A stretch of 64,000 bases of DNA from Actinomyces polynesiensis (GTDB lineage Bacteria > Actinomycetota > Actinomycetes > Actinomycetales > Actinomycetaceae), in assembly GCF_000820725.1 (NCBI RefSeq), contig NZ_CCXH01000094.1, positions 1 to 64,000 of the forward strand. The letters run 5' to 3'. The position numbers were made by a program, and so were the translations under genes. The notes beneath the pieces are model-generated. The model made no database searches, had not been told where the DNA came from, and worked only from the letters and a program-made list of their open reading frames with translations. Of this stretch, positions 37,359 to 46,674 are shown piece after piece. The first letter of the stretch is position 1. Every line of letters begins with the position of its first letter.

Positions 37359-40300
37359 TCACTTGAGGGAGAGTTCGTAGATCCACGCCCAGTTCTGGCC
37401 GTCGGGGCCCGTCGGCATCGTCCTGAACGACAGTGACAACGCGGAGAGCTCCGTGGGCTGGGCCAGTTTGATGGTCGTGTTCGGACTCAACGCGGAGGTC
37501 GCCAACTCTGTTCCCGTGCGCGGGTTGGAGGGGTCGGTGACCTCGCGCACCACGAGCTCCCCGCCCGAGGTCTCGGGGGCCATGGTCAGGTCGATCTCGG
37601 AGACCAGGGCCTTCTCCTTGAGGGTGAGGAGGATGGTCACGGTCTGTTCCTCACGGAACTGGTTGAGGTCGTAGGAGCGCGAGTGCCACTGGGTCGTGGG
37701 ATCGCCGTCGATGAGGTTCATGACGGAGTCGGGGTTGTCGCCGCCGTCGTCACGCCAGGAGAAGATGGTCGGCGTGGCGATCTGCGGGGCCGCGACCGGG
37801 GTCTCCGACTCCGAGGGCTCGGGGCTCTGGCCGGACTGCTCCCCGCTCTGGGACCCGGACTGCTCGCCGGACTGTCCCGACAGGTTCGGGATGTCGAGGT
37901 CGCTGCCGATGGGCGTCAGTGCGGTGCGCACCCCCCAGAAGCCACCGCCCAGGACCAGGACCAGGGCGAAGACGAGGGCGGGGACCGTCGGGTCGAGGCG
38001 GCCACGCGAGCCGCTCCTGCGTGCGGGACCACTGCCGCTGGGGCCGTCGCCCCGCGGTGCCGCGCCCGACGCGGAGGAGGGCGGCTGGGGGGGTCGGCCA
38101 CCCCCGGCACCGGAGCCTGTGACGGGGGTGGGCGCGAGGACCTCGGTACGTGTGGAGGTGTCGTCGCCCGGTGTGGCCGCCGGTGGTGTGGCGGGGATCC
38201 GGTGGGGGCCGGGGGCCGCTCCGAGGACGGTGGTGGACTCCTCGTCCCCCGTGAGGACGGGGGACCCGCCCTCCGTGGGGATGTGCCCGTCGTCGCCCGG
38301 GTGGGACGGGACGTCCTCCGGGGTGGGCGCCACCTCGTCGGGGGGCACCGCGCCGTCGGGCAGGCCGCCCGTGGACGTGGCAGGGGAGTCGGTCGGTGCG
38401 CCGTCAGCCGGGGTCCCGGCCGGGGACGCTGTCGGGGTGTCCGGGCCGGGCAGCGGGGGAGTGGTGTCCCCCGGCCCGTCGCCGGTCGGTACCTGCGTCA
38501 AGGGGACCGGGCCCGCGTCGGGCCGGGTGGGCTCGGCGGAGGTGGGGGTGGCCGAGTTGCGGAGCGCCTGACGGGTCCTGCCCAGCCAACTCGAGAAGGA
38601 CCGGCCCGCCGTGGCCGCCAGTGTGGTGCCGGCGGCGAGCATGCCCGCGCCCGCCGGCGCCCCGGGTGCACCCGGCTCCGTGGACACCGGTTGCGTGGGA
38701 ATGGCTGCCGAGGGGGGTGCCGGGAGGTCGGCGGGGAGCTCCTCGCCCCTCCGGCCCGTGTCCTCCGGCGCAACCCCGTCAGTGTCCGAGTCCGGTGCGG
38801 CGGGGGTCGCGGACGGGTGGTCCCGCTCCGCGGGGGTACCGGGGAGGCCACTGCGGTCCTCGCCGTCGGGGGACGACGGGACGGGCCCTGCCTCCGTGTC
38901 GGCGAAGGTCGAGGGGTCGAAGGGGATTCCCGGGGGCGGGGGCGCGGGGAGCACGTCGGCGCCGTCGGTCCCGTCGGCGGTTCCCGTCACGTCGTCGTCG
39001 GGAGGTGTCCCCCCGGCCGGCGCCCACTCCGGCGACGGGCCCACCGTGTGCGGACGGGCGTCCGCATCGGCGGTCGGTGTCGCTGCGGTGGACGTGGGCG
39101 TTCCCCCCTGCGGTGACGGCGGTGCGGGCGGCTCGGTGCCCGCCCGGTCATGCCTCACGTCCGGGTCCTCGGCCGCCTCGTGCTCGGGCGCCGTGTCCTG
39201 GGCCGGGGGAGGCGTGGTCGCCCCCGTGGGGCGCAGGATCTCGTCGAAGGACGGCAGGTCGGTGCCCTGGGGGCTTCCGGCCCGGCGGACGGAGAAGCGG
39301 GGGACCACGGGGAACTCGCCGGTGTTGGTCGGGTCGCTCGCCGACCAGGCCGTGCCGACGGACGACCAGGTCAGCGCGTCCTCGTCGGGGGTCGGGGCCG
39401 TCCCAAAGGGACCTGTCCCGCTGTCGGCACCGGCATCGCCGTCAGCACCGGTGTCGCGCTCGTGCCCGGCACCGTCCTGGTCCCGTTCCATTGCGTCCTC
39501 CGTGGCTCGCCCGTCCTGTGTCAACCCATTATCACCGTCCGCGCCCCCGGATCGCCCCACCATGACGCGGCGCAGCGTGGCGGGCAGGGGGAGGCGGCGG
39601 GCGAGGGAGGGCAGGACCTGGCCCGAGTCCTCGGGATCGATGAGCCGGAGCACGAGTGCGTAGACGGCTGTGACCACCACGGCCACCACCAGGAGCTTGC
39701 AGCCGGCCATGAGGTAGCGCACGAGTCGCGACCCCGGGTCGGAGACGGGACCGAGCAGCGAGATGACCCCCAGGCCGACCAGGAACCCCGCCACGGCGGC
39801 GATGAGGAACTTGAGGTACGAGGCGATGATGCGGCCCGGATTGACCTCACGGACCACCCGCGCCACCCAGAAGACCGCGATGAAGCCCTGCAGGAGACGG
39901 CACGCCGTCTCCCCCAGCGCCGCGCCCGCGGTCCACCACTGGGGTCCGGCCAGCGCGAAGACCGACCACCCGACGGCCACCTGGAGCAGGGTCGGCACGA
40001 TGCCCATGAGGAACACGGGGCGTGCGTCCTCCAGGGCGAAGAACACCCGCTGGCTCATGAGGACCATGCCCGTGGAGGCGACCCCGGGCATCAGGGCGAG
40101 GAGGACCCAGGAGTACGCCTGGGCCACCTCCGGCGTCGTGCGCGGCGGCAGGGCCAGTTGCATCATCGGGACGGCGCCGGCCATGAGGATCGCCGCGGCG
40201 AGCAGGGAGAGCAGCGTGATGAGACGGACGCCCTGGTGGTAGTTCGCGGCCACCGTCTCCCCGTCGTGGTCGGCAGCGGCGTCCGCGAGGCGGGTGAAGA

Positions 40301-41366
40301 TGGCCGTGGCCAGTGACACCGAGATCAGCGACTGCGGGACCATGTAGATCATGAACGCCGTCGTGTAGGAGGCGATGCCCGCCATGATGAGGTTCGTGCC
40401 GGCGGCGTGGGTGTCGACCTGCGTCGCCAGGTTGGAGGTCGAGAGGATTCCGATCTGGCTGATGCCGAGCGTCGCGAACGTCCACCCGGCCACCTTCGAG
40501 GCGGACCCGAAGGACGTGCCCCGGAAGTGGAAGTCCGGACGCAGCTTCACACCCGCCCTGCGCATGGGGAGGATCAGCACGAGAGCCTGGAACACGACGC
40601 CGATGGTGGCGGAGCCCGCCAGAACCCAGAACTGGGCGGAGGTGAAGTCCTCCACGCGGAAGATCCCGTCGTCGGGCGCGGCGCCCCACAGGAGGAGGAA
40701 TGCGACGAGGCCGGCGATGCCCACGACGTTGTTGACCACCGGTGCCCACATGTAGGGGCCGAAGATCCCCCGGGCGTTGAGGAGTTCCCCGAGCAGGTTG
40801 TAGAGCCCGTAGAAGAAGATCTGGGGCAGGCACAGCAGGGTGAAGGCGATGCTCAGAGAGCGCAACTCACCCGTGTACCCCTTGGCGAAGAGGGTCACCA
40901 GCAAGGGGGAGAGGACCATCGCGATGAGGGTCACGCCGAAGAGGATGGTGCCCGCCAGCGTCAGGAGGCGGTTGACGTAGACACTCCCCGACCGTGACTT
41001 GAGGGCGCGCACGATCTGTGGGACCAGGACCGCGTCGAAGACTCCCGCCGCCAGGAGGTTGTAGACGGTGTTGGGGAGGTTGTTGGCGACCCCGAATGCG
41101 GCCGAGACGCTGCCCGCACCCGTGCCGATGCACGCCAGGAGGAGGAAGTTGCGGAGGAACCCGAGCACGCGGGAGACCATCGTGCCCGAGGCCATGACCA
41201 TCGAGGAGCGCAGCAGGGAGGTCTTCTGCGGCGCGCCGACCACCGCGAGGTCCTCGTCGCCGAGTGGTTCCGCGGGCGATCCGGGGACCAGCGGGAATGC
41301 CGGGACCTCCGGCGCCCCGTCGGCGTCGGGCGGTGGGGGCGCCGGAACCGCGTGGTCGTCACTCAT
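37359..41366 (-). CDS. murJ: MurJ (MviN) lipid II flippase fused to long linker and extracellular beta domain
   Basis: 1335-aa protein. Residues about 50-577 are a MurJ flippase of the MOP superfamily with about 14 membrane helices (MASGTMVSRVLGFLRNFLLL, NLPNTVYNLLAAGVFDAVLV, LLGELLNARGIFGPYMWAPV). Residues about 580-1125 are Pro/Thr/Asp/Gly-rich and disordered. A membrane helix follows (about 1127-1149), then a Gln/Ser/Glu spacer and a C-terminal domain (about 1197-1335, ATPTIFSWRDDGGDN, DGDPTTQWHSRSYD) with discoidin-like features. Mycobacterial Rv3910 has the same ends but a pseudokinase in between; I see none here. It is coupled (ATGA) to the DUF6049 gene. Confidence 0.88.
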   Translation of the reverse strand: MSDDHAVPAPPPPDADGAPEVPAFPLVPGSPAEPLGDEDLAVVGAPQKTSLLRSSMVMASGTMVSRVLGFLRNFLLLACIGTGAGSVSAAFGVANNLPNTVYNLLAAGVFDAVLVPQIVRALKSRSGSVYVNRLLTLAGTILFGVTLIAMVLSPLLVTLFAKGYTGELRSLSIAFTLLCLPQIFFYGLYNLLGELLNARGIFGPYMWAPVVNNVVGIAGLVAFLLLWGAAPDDGIFRVEDFTSAQFWVLAGSATIGVVFQALVLILPMRRAGVKLRPDFHFRGTSFGSASKVAGWTFATLGISQIGILSTSNLATQVDTHAAGTNLIMAGIASYTTAFMIYMVPQSLISVSLATAIFTRLADAAADHDGETVAANYHQGVRLITLLSLLAAAILMAGAVPMMQLALPPRTTPEVAQAYSWVLLALMPGVASTGMVLMSQRVFFALEDARPVFLMGIVPTLLQVAVGWSVFALAGPQWWTAGAALGETACRLLQGFIAVFWVARVVREVNPGRIIASYLKFLIAAVAGFLVGLGVISLLGPVSDPGSRLVRYLMAGCKLLVVAVVVTAVYALVLRLIDPEDSGQVLPSLARRLPLPATLRRVMVGRSGGADGDNGLTQDGRATEDAMERDQDGAGHERDTGADGDAGADSGTGPFGTAPTPDEDALTWSSVGTAWSASDPTNTGEFPVVPRFSVRRAGSPQGTDLPSFDEILRPTGATTPPPAQDTAPEHEAAEDPDVRHDRAGTEPPAPPSPQGGTPTSTAATPTADADARPHTVGPSPEWAPAGGTPPDDDVTGTADGTDGADVLPAPPPPGIPFDPSTFADTEAGPVPSSPDGEDRSGLPGTPAERDHPSATPAAPDSDTDGVAPEDTGRRGEELPADLPAPPSAAIPTQPVSTEPGAPGAPAGAGMLAAGTTLAATAGRSFSSWLGRTRQALRNSATPTSAEPTRPDAGPVPLTQVPTGDGPGDTTPPLPGPDTPTASPAGTPADGAPTDSPATSTGGLPDGAVPPDEVAPTPEDVPSHPGDDGHIPTEGGSPVLTGDEESTTVLGAAPGPHRIPATPPAATPGDDTSTRTEVLAPTPVTGSGAGGGRPPQPPSSASGAAPRGDGPSGSGPARRSGSRGRLDPTVPALVFALVLVLGGGFWGVRTALTPIGSDLDIPNLSGQSGEQSGSQSGEQSGQSPEPSESETPVAAPQIATPTIFSWRDDGGDNPDSVMNLIDGDPTTQWHSRSYDLNQFREEQTVTILLTLKEKALVSEIDLTMAPETSGGELVVREVTDPSNPRTGTELATSALSPNTTIKLAQPTELSALSLSFRTMPTGPDGQNWAWIYELSLK

Positions 41367-43621
41367 CGTTCCTCCTCGGATGCCGGACGGTCCCGAAGTC
41401 TACGGCGCACCGTGCGCGCCACACCTGCGACGAGCATCACCACGAGCGCCCCGGCGACCACGGCGGTGCCCATGTCCTCCCACTCGGCGCGCATGCGCAC
41501 CGTGACGGACTGGGCGTCGTCGAGGACCTGGCCCCCCGGAGTCGTCACGAGGTAGCCGACCGTGATGTCGCCCGACCCGATGGCGGAGACCGGGACGTCC
41601 ACGGAGGCGGTGCTCCGCGCCGGGATGGTGGTGGTCTGGGGACTGGTGACGCTCAGGCGGGGGTCGGAGGGCTCCAGGGTGACGACCACCGTGACGTCCC
41701 AGGGGAGGTCGTTGGTGACCCGGACCGGGAAGTTGGCGGACTTGTTGATGAGGTTGACCGTGGCGGAGGGCTCCGCGCGCACGGCGGTGAGCAGGGAGTG
41801 GACGAGCTGCTCGAAATCGGAGAGCCGCTCACTGCGCTCCTCGGTCGTGCCCGTCGCCGAGAGCGTCTCCAGGGCCGCGTCCTCCAGGCGGTCCTGGAGG
41901 TCGCGCGGCTGCGGGATCGCCTCCGCCAGGGAGGCGGTGCTGGACAGGGCGTCGGAGATCGAGGTGAAGACCCGGGAGGTGAGGTCGTCGAGGGCAGGCG
42001 CCTCGGCCACGGTCTGGCGCTGGAGGTCCGTCGGATCGGAGTCCACGACGTCGGTGAAGGACAGCGGCGCCACCCAGCGCTGGTCGAGGAGGGCGGTGAG
42101 GCGGGAGGTGAGGGAGGAGTCGAATGTGGTTCCCCGGGAGACGGGGACGAAGAGCGTGCGCGACTGGTTGGGCAGCTCACGGGTGATGACCGCGGACAGG
42201 GCGGTGAGGACCTGCTCGGTGTCGAGCTCGTCCGCCGCGCTCGTCGGCTCCCAGCTGAGCAGCTCGGCCAGTGCGGTCCGGGAGGTCAGGACGGACACGG
42301 TGGCGTCCGTGGCCCCCTGGGTGGAGGACTTCCCCGTCGTGGGGTCCACCTCGACCCGCGCCACGGAGGTGAAGGAGATCTCGTCGGTGGGTTCCAGCGA
42401 TCCGGGTGGTGCGATGAAGGTCTCGCCGGGGAAGGCCTGGAGGGCCTGGCGTCCGAAGGTCCGCGTGGTCGGCCAGACGACGTCGCGCACCACCGTCGCA
42501 GTGCCCTGGTCGAGGGAGGAGTCGCGGGACTTCGAGGCCAGGTCGAGGAGGCTCTGCGAACCGCCCATCGCCAGTGCCGCGAGGTCCGCGTCCCAGCTCG
42601 GCAGCGCCACCACCTCGTCAGCCGTGTCCAGGAGGGTGCGCGTGAAGGACGTCGTGGTGCCGTCCCCGCTCTGGCCGGAGGTGGGCGACCCTGCGTCCGA
42701 GGTGGGCGACCCTGCGTCCGAGGTGGTGCCGCTGGGGGTGGGGGAGGCGGTCGTGGTCGGGGAGCCCGTCGCCCCCGGGGTCGTGGTGCCGGTGGGTGTG
42801 GGGGTCGCCGAGGGCGAGGAGGAGGGTGCGGACGGGGGCACACCTGACTGGGCCCCGTCCACGGAGTCCGGGTCCTCCGTGCCCGTCAGCACCTCGGGGT
42901 CGATCGCCAGGGTGACCCCGGGGGTCGCGGCGAGGTCGAGGGCGGTCGCGCCCTCGGCGCTGGGATCGGTGCCCGAGGCGCTCGTCCAGGGCACCAGGGT
43001 GCCGATGCCGGTCGACGCGACCTCGTACCCGGAGTCCCACACGAGCACCGTGCGGTCCCGACCGCTGGCGTCCCCCACGCTCGCGTCGACACTGAGCCCG
43101 CGGGGGCCCCAACCGAAGGAGCTGCCCAGGGGGAGGTCGGAGGTGGCGACGGTGACGGCGAACGCCGCGGACTGCCCGGCCGCGAGGGGGCGGTCGAGGG
43201 TGGTCGTGGCGACGAGGGCGCCCGAGGGCTGTGTCCCGGAGAGGAAGCCGGTGAGTTGCTCCTGGCTGAGGGGGGTGACCGACTGCAGGTGCACCTCGAT
43301 GTGGATCCCCCCCTCGAGGGTCCCCTCAGTCGTGTTGGTGATGGTGCCGGAGACGACCACGTGGTCCTGGGTGGTGAGCACACGCGGGGAGAGGTCCTCG
43401 ATCGCGACGTCGAGGCCCGAGCTGTCCGAGCCCGCCTCGGTCCCCAGCACCGCGGGGCGGGTGTCGGTGGTGGAGGCGTCGTCGGCGAGGGCCGGGGACA
43501 CCGGTGCCAGCACGGTGGCGGTGGGGACCAGTGCACAGGCCGCGAGCAGGGCGAGGAGGACCCTGCGGGCGCGGCGGGTGGGTCCGGGGCACCGCCGTGG
43601 GGCCGGGTGTCGCGCCCCCAT
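41363..43621 (-). CDS. DUF6049 family secreted, membrane-anchored protein
   Basis: 752-aa protein with a signal peptide (RRVLLALLAACALVPTATVL, about 20-46), a long extracytoplasmic part with an early beta module (VVVSGTITNTTEGTLEGGIH), a Ser/Thr/Pro-rich low-complexity stretch (about 260-330), and a C-terminal membrane helix (VVAGALVVMLVAGVARTV) with a basic tail. By position (NUDIX - this - MurJ) and topology it corresponds to Mycobacterium Rv3909. A role in the cell envelope together with MurJ is inferred; no catalytic motif is visible. ATG 43621 overlaps the NUDIX stop by one base. Confidence 0.82.
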   Translation of the reverse strand: MGARHPAPRRCPGPTRRARRVLLALLAACALVPTATVLAPVSPALADDASTTDTRPAVLGTEAGSDSSGLDVAIEDLSPRVLTTQDHVVVSGTITNTTEGTLEGGIHIEVHLQSVTPLSQEQLTGFLSGTQPSGALVATTTLDRPLAAGQSAAFAVTVATSDLPLGSSFGWGPRGLSVDASVGDASGRDRTVLVWDSGYEVASTGIGTLVPWTSASGTDPSAEGATALDLAATPGVTLAIDPEVLTGTEDPDSVDGAQSGVPPSAPSSSPSATPTPTGTTTPGATGSPTTTASPTPSGTTSDAGSPTSDAGSPTSGQSGDGTTTSFTRTLLDTADEVVALPSWDADLAALAMGGSQSLLDLASKSRDSSLDQGTATVVRDVVWPTTRTFGRQALQAFPGETFIAPPGSLEPTDEISFTSVARVEVDPTTGKSSTQGATDATVSVLTSRTALAELLSWEPTSAADELDTEQVLTALSAVITRELPNQSRTLFVPVSRGTTFDSSLTSRLTALLDQRWVAPLSFTDVVDSDPTDLQRQTVAEAPALDDLTSRVFTSISDALSSTASLAEAIPQPRDLQDRLEDAALETLSATGTTEERSERLSDFEQLVHSLLTAVRAEPSATVNLINKSANFPVRVTNDLPWDVTVVVTLEPSDPRLSVTSPQTTTIPARSTASVDVPVSAIGSGDITVGYLVTTPGGQVLDDAQSVTVRMRAEWEDMGTAVVAGALVVMLVAGVARTVRRRLRDRPASEEER
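42681..42722. repeat. Two 21-bp tandem repeats in the DUF6049 gene
   Basis: GTGGGCGACCCTGCGTCCGAG occurs twice in tandem (42681-42701, 42702-42722), encoding a doubled SDAGSPT segment in the disordered linker. It is in frame and probably length-variable between strains. Confidence 0.8.
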
Positions 43622-44157
43622 CAGCCCTCCCTGTACAGGAGGTCCATGGCGAGTCCGACGATGCGTCGTTCGTTCGGGTAGGCGAGCTGGCGGCCCAGGT
43701 CCGCCAGGGGGATCCAGGCTGCCGCTTCGGCCTCGTGGTCGGGATCACCCTCCACGGTGATCTCGCCCGAGACGTAGCCCATGAGGAAGTGGTGGACGAC
43801 CTTGTGGACACGGCGGTCGGGACCCGAGAACCAGTAGTCGATGGTGGCCAGGTGACGGATGACACGGCCGTGGATCCCGGTCTCCTCGGCGACCTCCCGC
43901 AGGGCGGCCTCCTCGGCCGTCTCCTCACCCTCCAGGTGGCCCTTGGGCAGGCACCACTCGATGCGGCCCGCCCGGTTGCGCCGGGCGATGATGGCCGCGT
44001 AGGGGACGGTGTCGACCACGTCCACCACCAGACCCCCCGCCGAGGTCTCACCCACGACGGGCAGGTGTGACCCGTGGGCATGGATCGGCCGCAGCGACGC
44101 GTGACTCCGCGGTGGCCGGGGCACTCCGGGGCGGCGGTCGGTCGAACGGGCGGGCAT
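43621..44157 (-). CDS. NUDIX hydrolase (MutT-like)
   Basis: 178-aa NUDIX protein. The full box GHLEGEETAEEAALREVAEE-TGI is present after WCLPK, with a preceding SAGGLVVDVVDTVPYAAIIA strand. By synteny it corresponds to Mycobacterium MutT4 (Rv3908), beside DUF6049, MurJ and the CCA-adding enzyme. The substrate (8-oxo-dGTP, ADP-ribose or dinucleotide polyphosphate) cannot be decided. The ATG at 44157 yields about 35 poorly conserved N-terminal residues. It is divergent from cca. Confidence 0.87.
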   Translation of the reverse strand: MPARSTDRRPGVPRPPRSHASLRPIHAHGSHLPVVGETSAGGLVVDVVDTVPYAAIIARRNRAGRIEWCLPKGHLEGEETAEEAALREVAEETGIHGRVIRHLATIDYWFSGPDRRVHKVVHHFLMGYVSGEITVEGDPDHEAEAAAWIPLADLGRQLAYPNERRIVGLAMDLLYREG

Positions 44158-44383
44158 GTCCCCACTCTAGGCGGCGATCGGGGAGGGAACCCCATCCGGC
44201 ACCAGTCGGACGCCGGTCGACGGGGGAGCCCCCCGGGGTCGTGGCCCCGGGGGGTCCGGGCAGGACCGTCTCCCGCCACCTGCCCACCGTCCCCGCCCCG
44301 CACCTCGGGGGAGCGGTGGCGCGCGACGGGCGTGGGGTGGGGCCGGTTCCCCACCCACGGGTGGACGTGGCACGCTTGGGTCG

Positions 44384-45946
44384 ATGACCGACCACGCCCC
44401 CTCCCCAGCACCACGCCCCTCCACGCCTCCCGATGACAGGGTGCCCGGGGCCACCTCCGCAGTCCACCGGCTCCCGGTGGGGGCGTCCGCCCCCGTCACG
44501 GCCCATGACGTACCCACCCTGCTCGCCAACGCCCGACGGGCCTTCTCCCACCTCCCCGCCGGCGTCGTCGAGCTCGGGCACGTCTTCGAGGAGGCCGGCG
44601 AGGAGATCGCACTGGTCGGCGGGCCCGTGCGCGACGCCTTCCTGGGTGTGACGCCCCACGATTTCGACCTCACGACCTCCGCACGCCCGGAGCGCACCGA
44701 GGAGCTCCTGGGCCGCTGGGGGGACACCACCTGGGACGTCGGACGCGAGTTCGGCACCATCGGGGCCCGGAGGGGCGGGCTGGTGGTGGAGGTGACCACC
44801 TACCGCACCGACTCCTACGACATCGGGTCGCGCAAGCCGGAGGTCACCTACGGGGACACCCTGGAGGGTGACCTCACGCGGCGGGACTTCACCGTCAACG
44901 CCATGGCGATGCGCCTGCCGGGCATGGTCCTGGTGGATCCCCACCACGGCCTCGAGGACCTCGCCGAGGGCCGCCTGCGCACCCCGGTCACCGCCGAACA
45001 GTCCTTCGACGACGACCCGCTGAGGATCATGCGCGCCGCGCGCTTCGCCGCCCAGCTCGGCATCGACGTGGACGAGGACGTCATGGACGCGATGGGTGCC
45101 ATGGCGCACCGGCTCGACATCGTGTCGGCGGAGCGCATCCGGGCGGAGCTGGAACGGCTCATCGTCTCGCCCCTCCCCCGCCGCGGCCTGGAGCTCATGG
45201 TCCACACCGGTGTCTGCGACGTGGTGCTCCCGGAGTTCTCCGCCTTGGTGGACACCCGCGACGAGCACAACCGTCACAAGGACGTCTACGAGCACACCCT
45301 CACGGTCCTCGACCAGGCCATGGCCCTGGAGACGGGACCGGACGGTCCCGTCCCCGCCCCCGACTTCGTGCTCCGCTTCGCGGCGATCATGCACGACGTC
45401 GGCAAGCCCGACACGCGACGCTTCGAGCCCGGTGGCGCCGTCTCCTTCCACCACCACGAGGTGGTCGGTGCGAAGCTCACGCGCCGACGCATGAAGGCCC
45501 TGCGCTTCGACCGGCACACCACCGACGCGGTGGTGCTCCTGGTGCGCCTGCACCTGCGGTTCCACGGCTACGGGGAATCGCCCTGGACGGACTCCGCGGT
45601 GCGCCGGTACGTCACGGACGCCGGTGACCAGCTGGAGCGGCTCAACAGGTTGACCCGTGCGGACTGCACGACACGCAACCGGCGCAAGGCCATGCAGCTG
45701 GCCGCCGCGTACGACGACCTGGAGGCGCGCATCGCGTCGCTGCGTGAACGCGAGGAGCTCGACTCGATCCGTCCCGACCTCGACGGTGACCAGATCATGG
45801 CGGTCCTCGGCATCACCCCCGGCCCGGAGGTGGGCTCGGCCCGGAAATTCCTCATGGACCTGCGCATGGAGCGGGGTCCGATCGGTCCGGAGGCCGCGGA
45901 GCAGGAACTGCGACGGTGGTGGGCGGAGCAGGGGCACAGCTCCTGA
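44384..45946 (+). CDS. cca: CCA tRNA nucleotidyltransferase
   Basis: 520-aa enzyme that adds or repairs the 3' CCA of tRNAs; the two tRNAs in the window lack an encoded CCA and would need it. The head domain has IALVGGPVRDAFLGVTPHDF (Gly79-80, Asp93, Asp95) and DLTRRDFTVNAMA; an arm with RIMRAARFAAQLG follows, then an HD domain (HNRHKDVYEHTL, FAAIMHDVGKPDTR). The first 45 residues are disordered. It matches mycobacterial PcnA (Rv3907) in length and place. Confidence 0.93.
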   Translation: MTDHAPSPAPRPSTPPDDRVPGATSAVHRLPVGASAPVTAHDVPTLLANARRAFSHLPAGVVELGHVFEEAGEEIALVGGPVRDAFLGVTPHDFDLTTSARPERTEELLGRWGDTTWDVGREFGTIGARRGGLVVEVTTYRTDSYDIGSRKPEVTYGDTLEGDLTRRDFTVNAMAMRLPGMVLVDPHHGLEDLAEGRLRTPVTAEQSFDDDPLRIMRAARFAAQLGIDVDEDVMDAMGAMAHRLDIVSAERIRAELERLIVSPLPRRGLELMVHTGVCDVVLPEFSALVDTRDEHNRHKDVYEHTLTVLDQAMALETGPDGPVPAPDFVLRFAAIMHDVGKPDTRRFEPGGAVSFHHHEVVGAKLTRRRMKALRFDRHTTDAVVLLVRLHLRFHGYGESPWTDSAVRRYVTDAGDQLERLNRLTRADCTTRNRRKAMQLAAAYDDLEARIASLREREELDSIRPDLDGDQIMAVLGITPGPEVGSARKFLMDLRMERGPIGPEAAEQELRRWWAEQGHSS

Positions 45947-45969
45947 CGCACGTCTCCGCCACACGCCAC

Positions 45970-46003
45970 TGAACGCGTGTTAAGATGTTGAACATGCGTT
46001 CAA
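45970..46003. promoter_or_regulatory. TetR operator and -10 over the tetR start
   Basis: TTGAAC-ATGC-GTTCAA (45988-46003) is a perfect 6-bp dyad, and a related half-symmetric copy TGAACGCGTGTTAA lies at 45970-45983. Between them is TAAGAT (45981-45986), a good -10 that would start transcription near 45993, so the ATG at 45994 sits inside the dyad. Autorepression of the whole tetR-ABC operon is inferred. Confidence 0.6.
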
Positions 46004-46674
46004 CCCCTGGGGGTTCCACGGCGGACCGGATCCTGGAGGCGGCGATCCGTCGCTTCGGTGAGGACGGGCTGGACGCCCCCCTGCGCGTGATCGCCGCGGA
46101 CGCGGGGGTGAGCGCCCCCCTGATCCTCCACCACTTCGGGTCGAGGGCCGGTCTGCGGCAGGCCTGCGACGCGCGCGTGGCGGCCCTGACGAGGGCGGCC
46201 AAGTCCGCTGTCCTCGACCCGTTCACCGGCGTCTCCGCCTTCGTCGACCAGTCGAGGGACGCCGGTGGGTACGCCGAGGTCATCGCCTACATCATCCGTC
46301 TGCTGCAGGCGGGCGGCCCCACGACCGGGAGGCTCGTCGACAGCCTCGCCGCCGCCACGTCGGACTACCTCGAGGAGGGGGTCCGGGCGGGCACGGTGCG
46401 ACCGAGCCGCTTCCCCGCCGAACGAGCCCGCGTCCTCGTGGAGTCCTCCCTGGGCGCGCTCCTCCTGGGGCTGCCCGCCGACGGCGGGAGGATCGACCTC
46501 GACCAGCTGCCGGGCCGGCTCGACGAGCTCCACCGCCGCATCGCGGGGCCGTTCCTCGAGCTGTACACCCAGGGCCTGCTGACGGGCCCCGAGCTCCTCG
46601 AGGCCCACCTCTCCCCCGACCTGTCCCCGCACGCGGCGACGCCGCCGTCGACCCAGGAGGAACCCCATGAGTGA
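45994..46674 (+). CDS. TetR-family repressor of an ABC exporter operon
   Basis: 226-aa TetR-type regulator: HTH region [20 protein letters not shown] and [20 protein letters not shown] (about 10-55), helical ligand domain after it. I chose ATG 45994 because the TAAGAT -10 predicts a leaderless transcript beginning there; ATG 45985 (three codons longer) is the alternative. The stop overlaps the ABC ATPase start, and all three genes form one operon, so the exporter substrate is probably the inducer. Confidence 0.88.
   Translation: MRSTPGGSTADRILEAAIRRFGEDGLDAPLRVIAADAGVSAPLILHHFGSRAGLRQACDARVAALTRAAKSAVLDPFTGVSAFVDQSRDAGGYAEVIAYIIRLLQAGGPTTGRLVDSLAAATSDYLEEGVRAGTVRPSRFPAERARVLVESSLGALLLGLPADGGRIDLDQLPGRLDELHRRIAGPFLELYTQGLLTGPELLEAHLSPDLSPHAATPPSTQEEPHE

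Noticed and set aside
37683-39663. Long plus-strand frames opposite the MurJ linker
   Set aside because: They mirror the repetitive GC-rich linker; no recognisable domain or ribosome-binding site.
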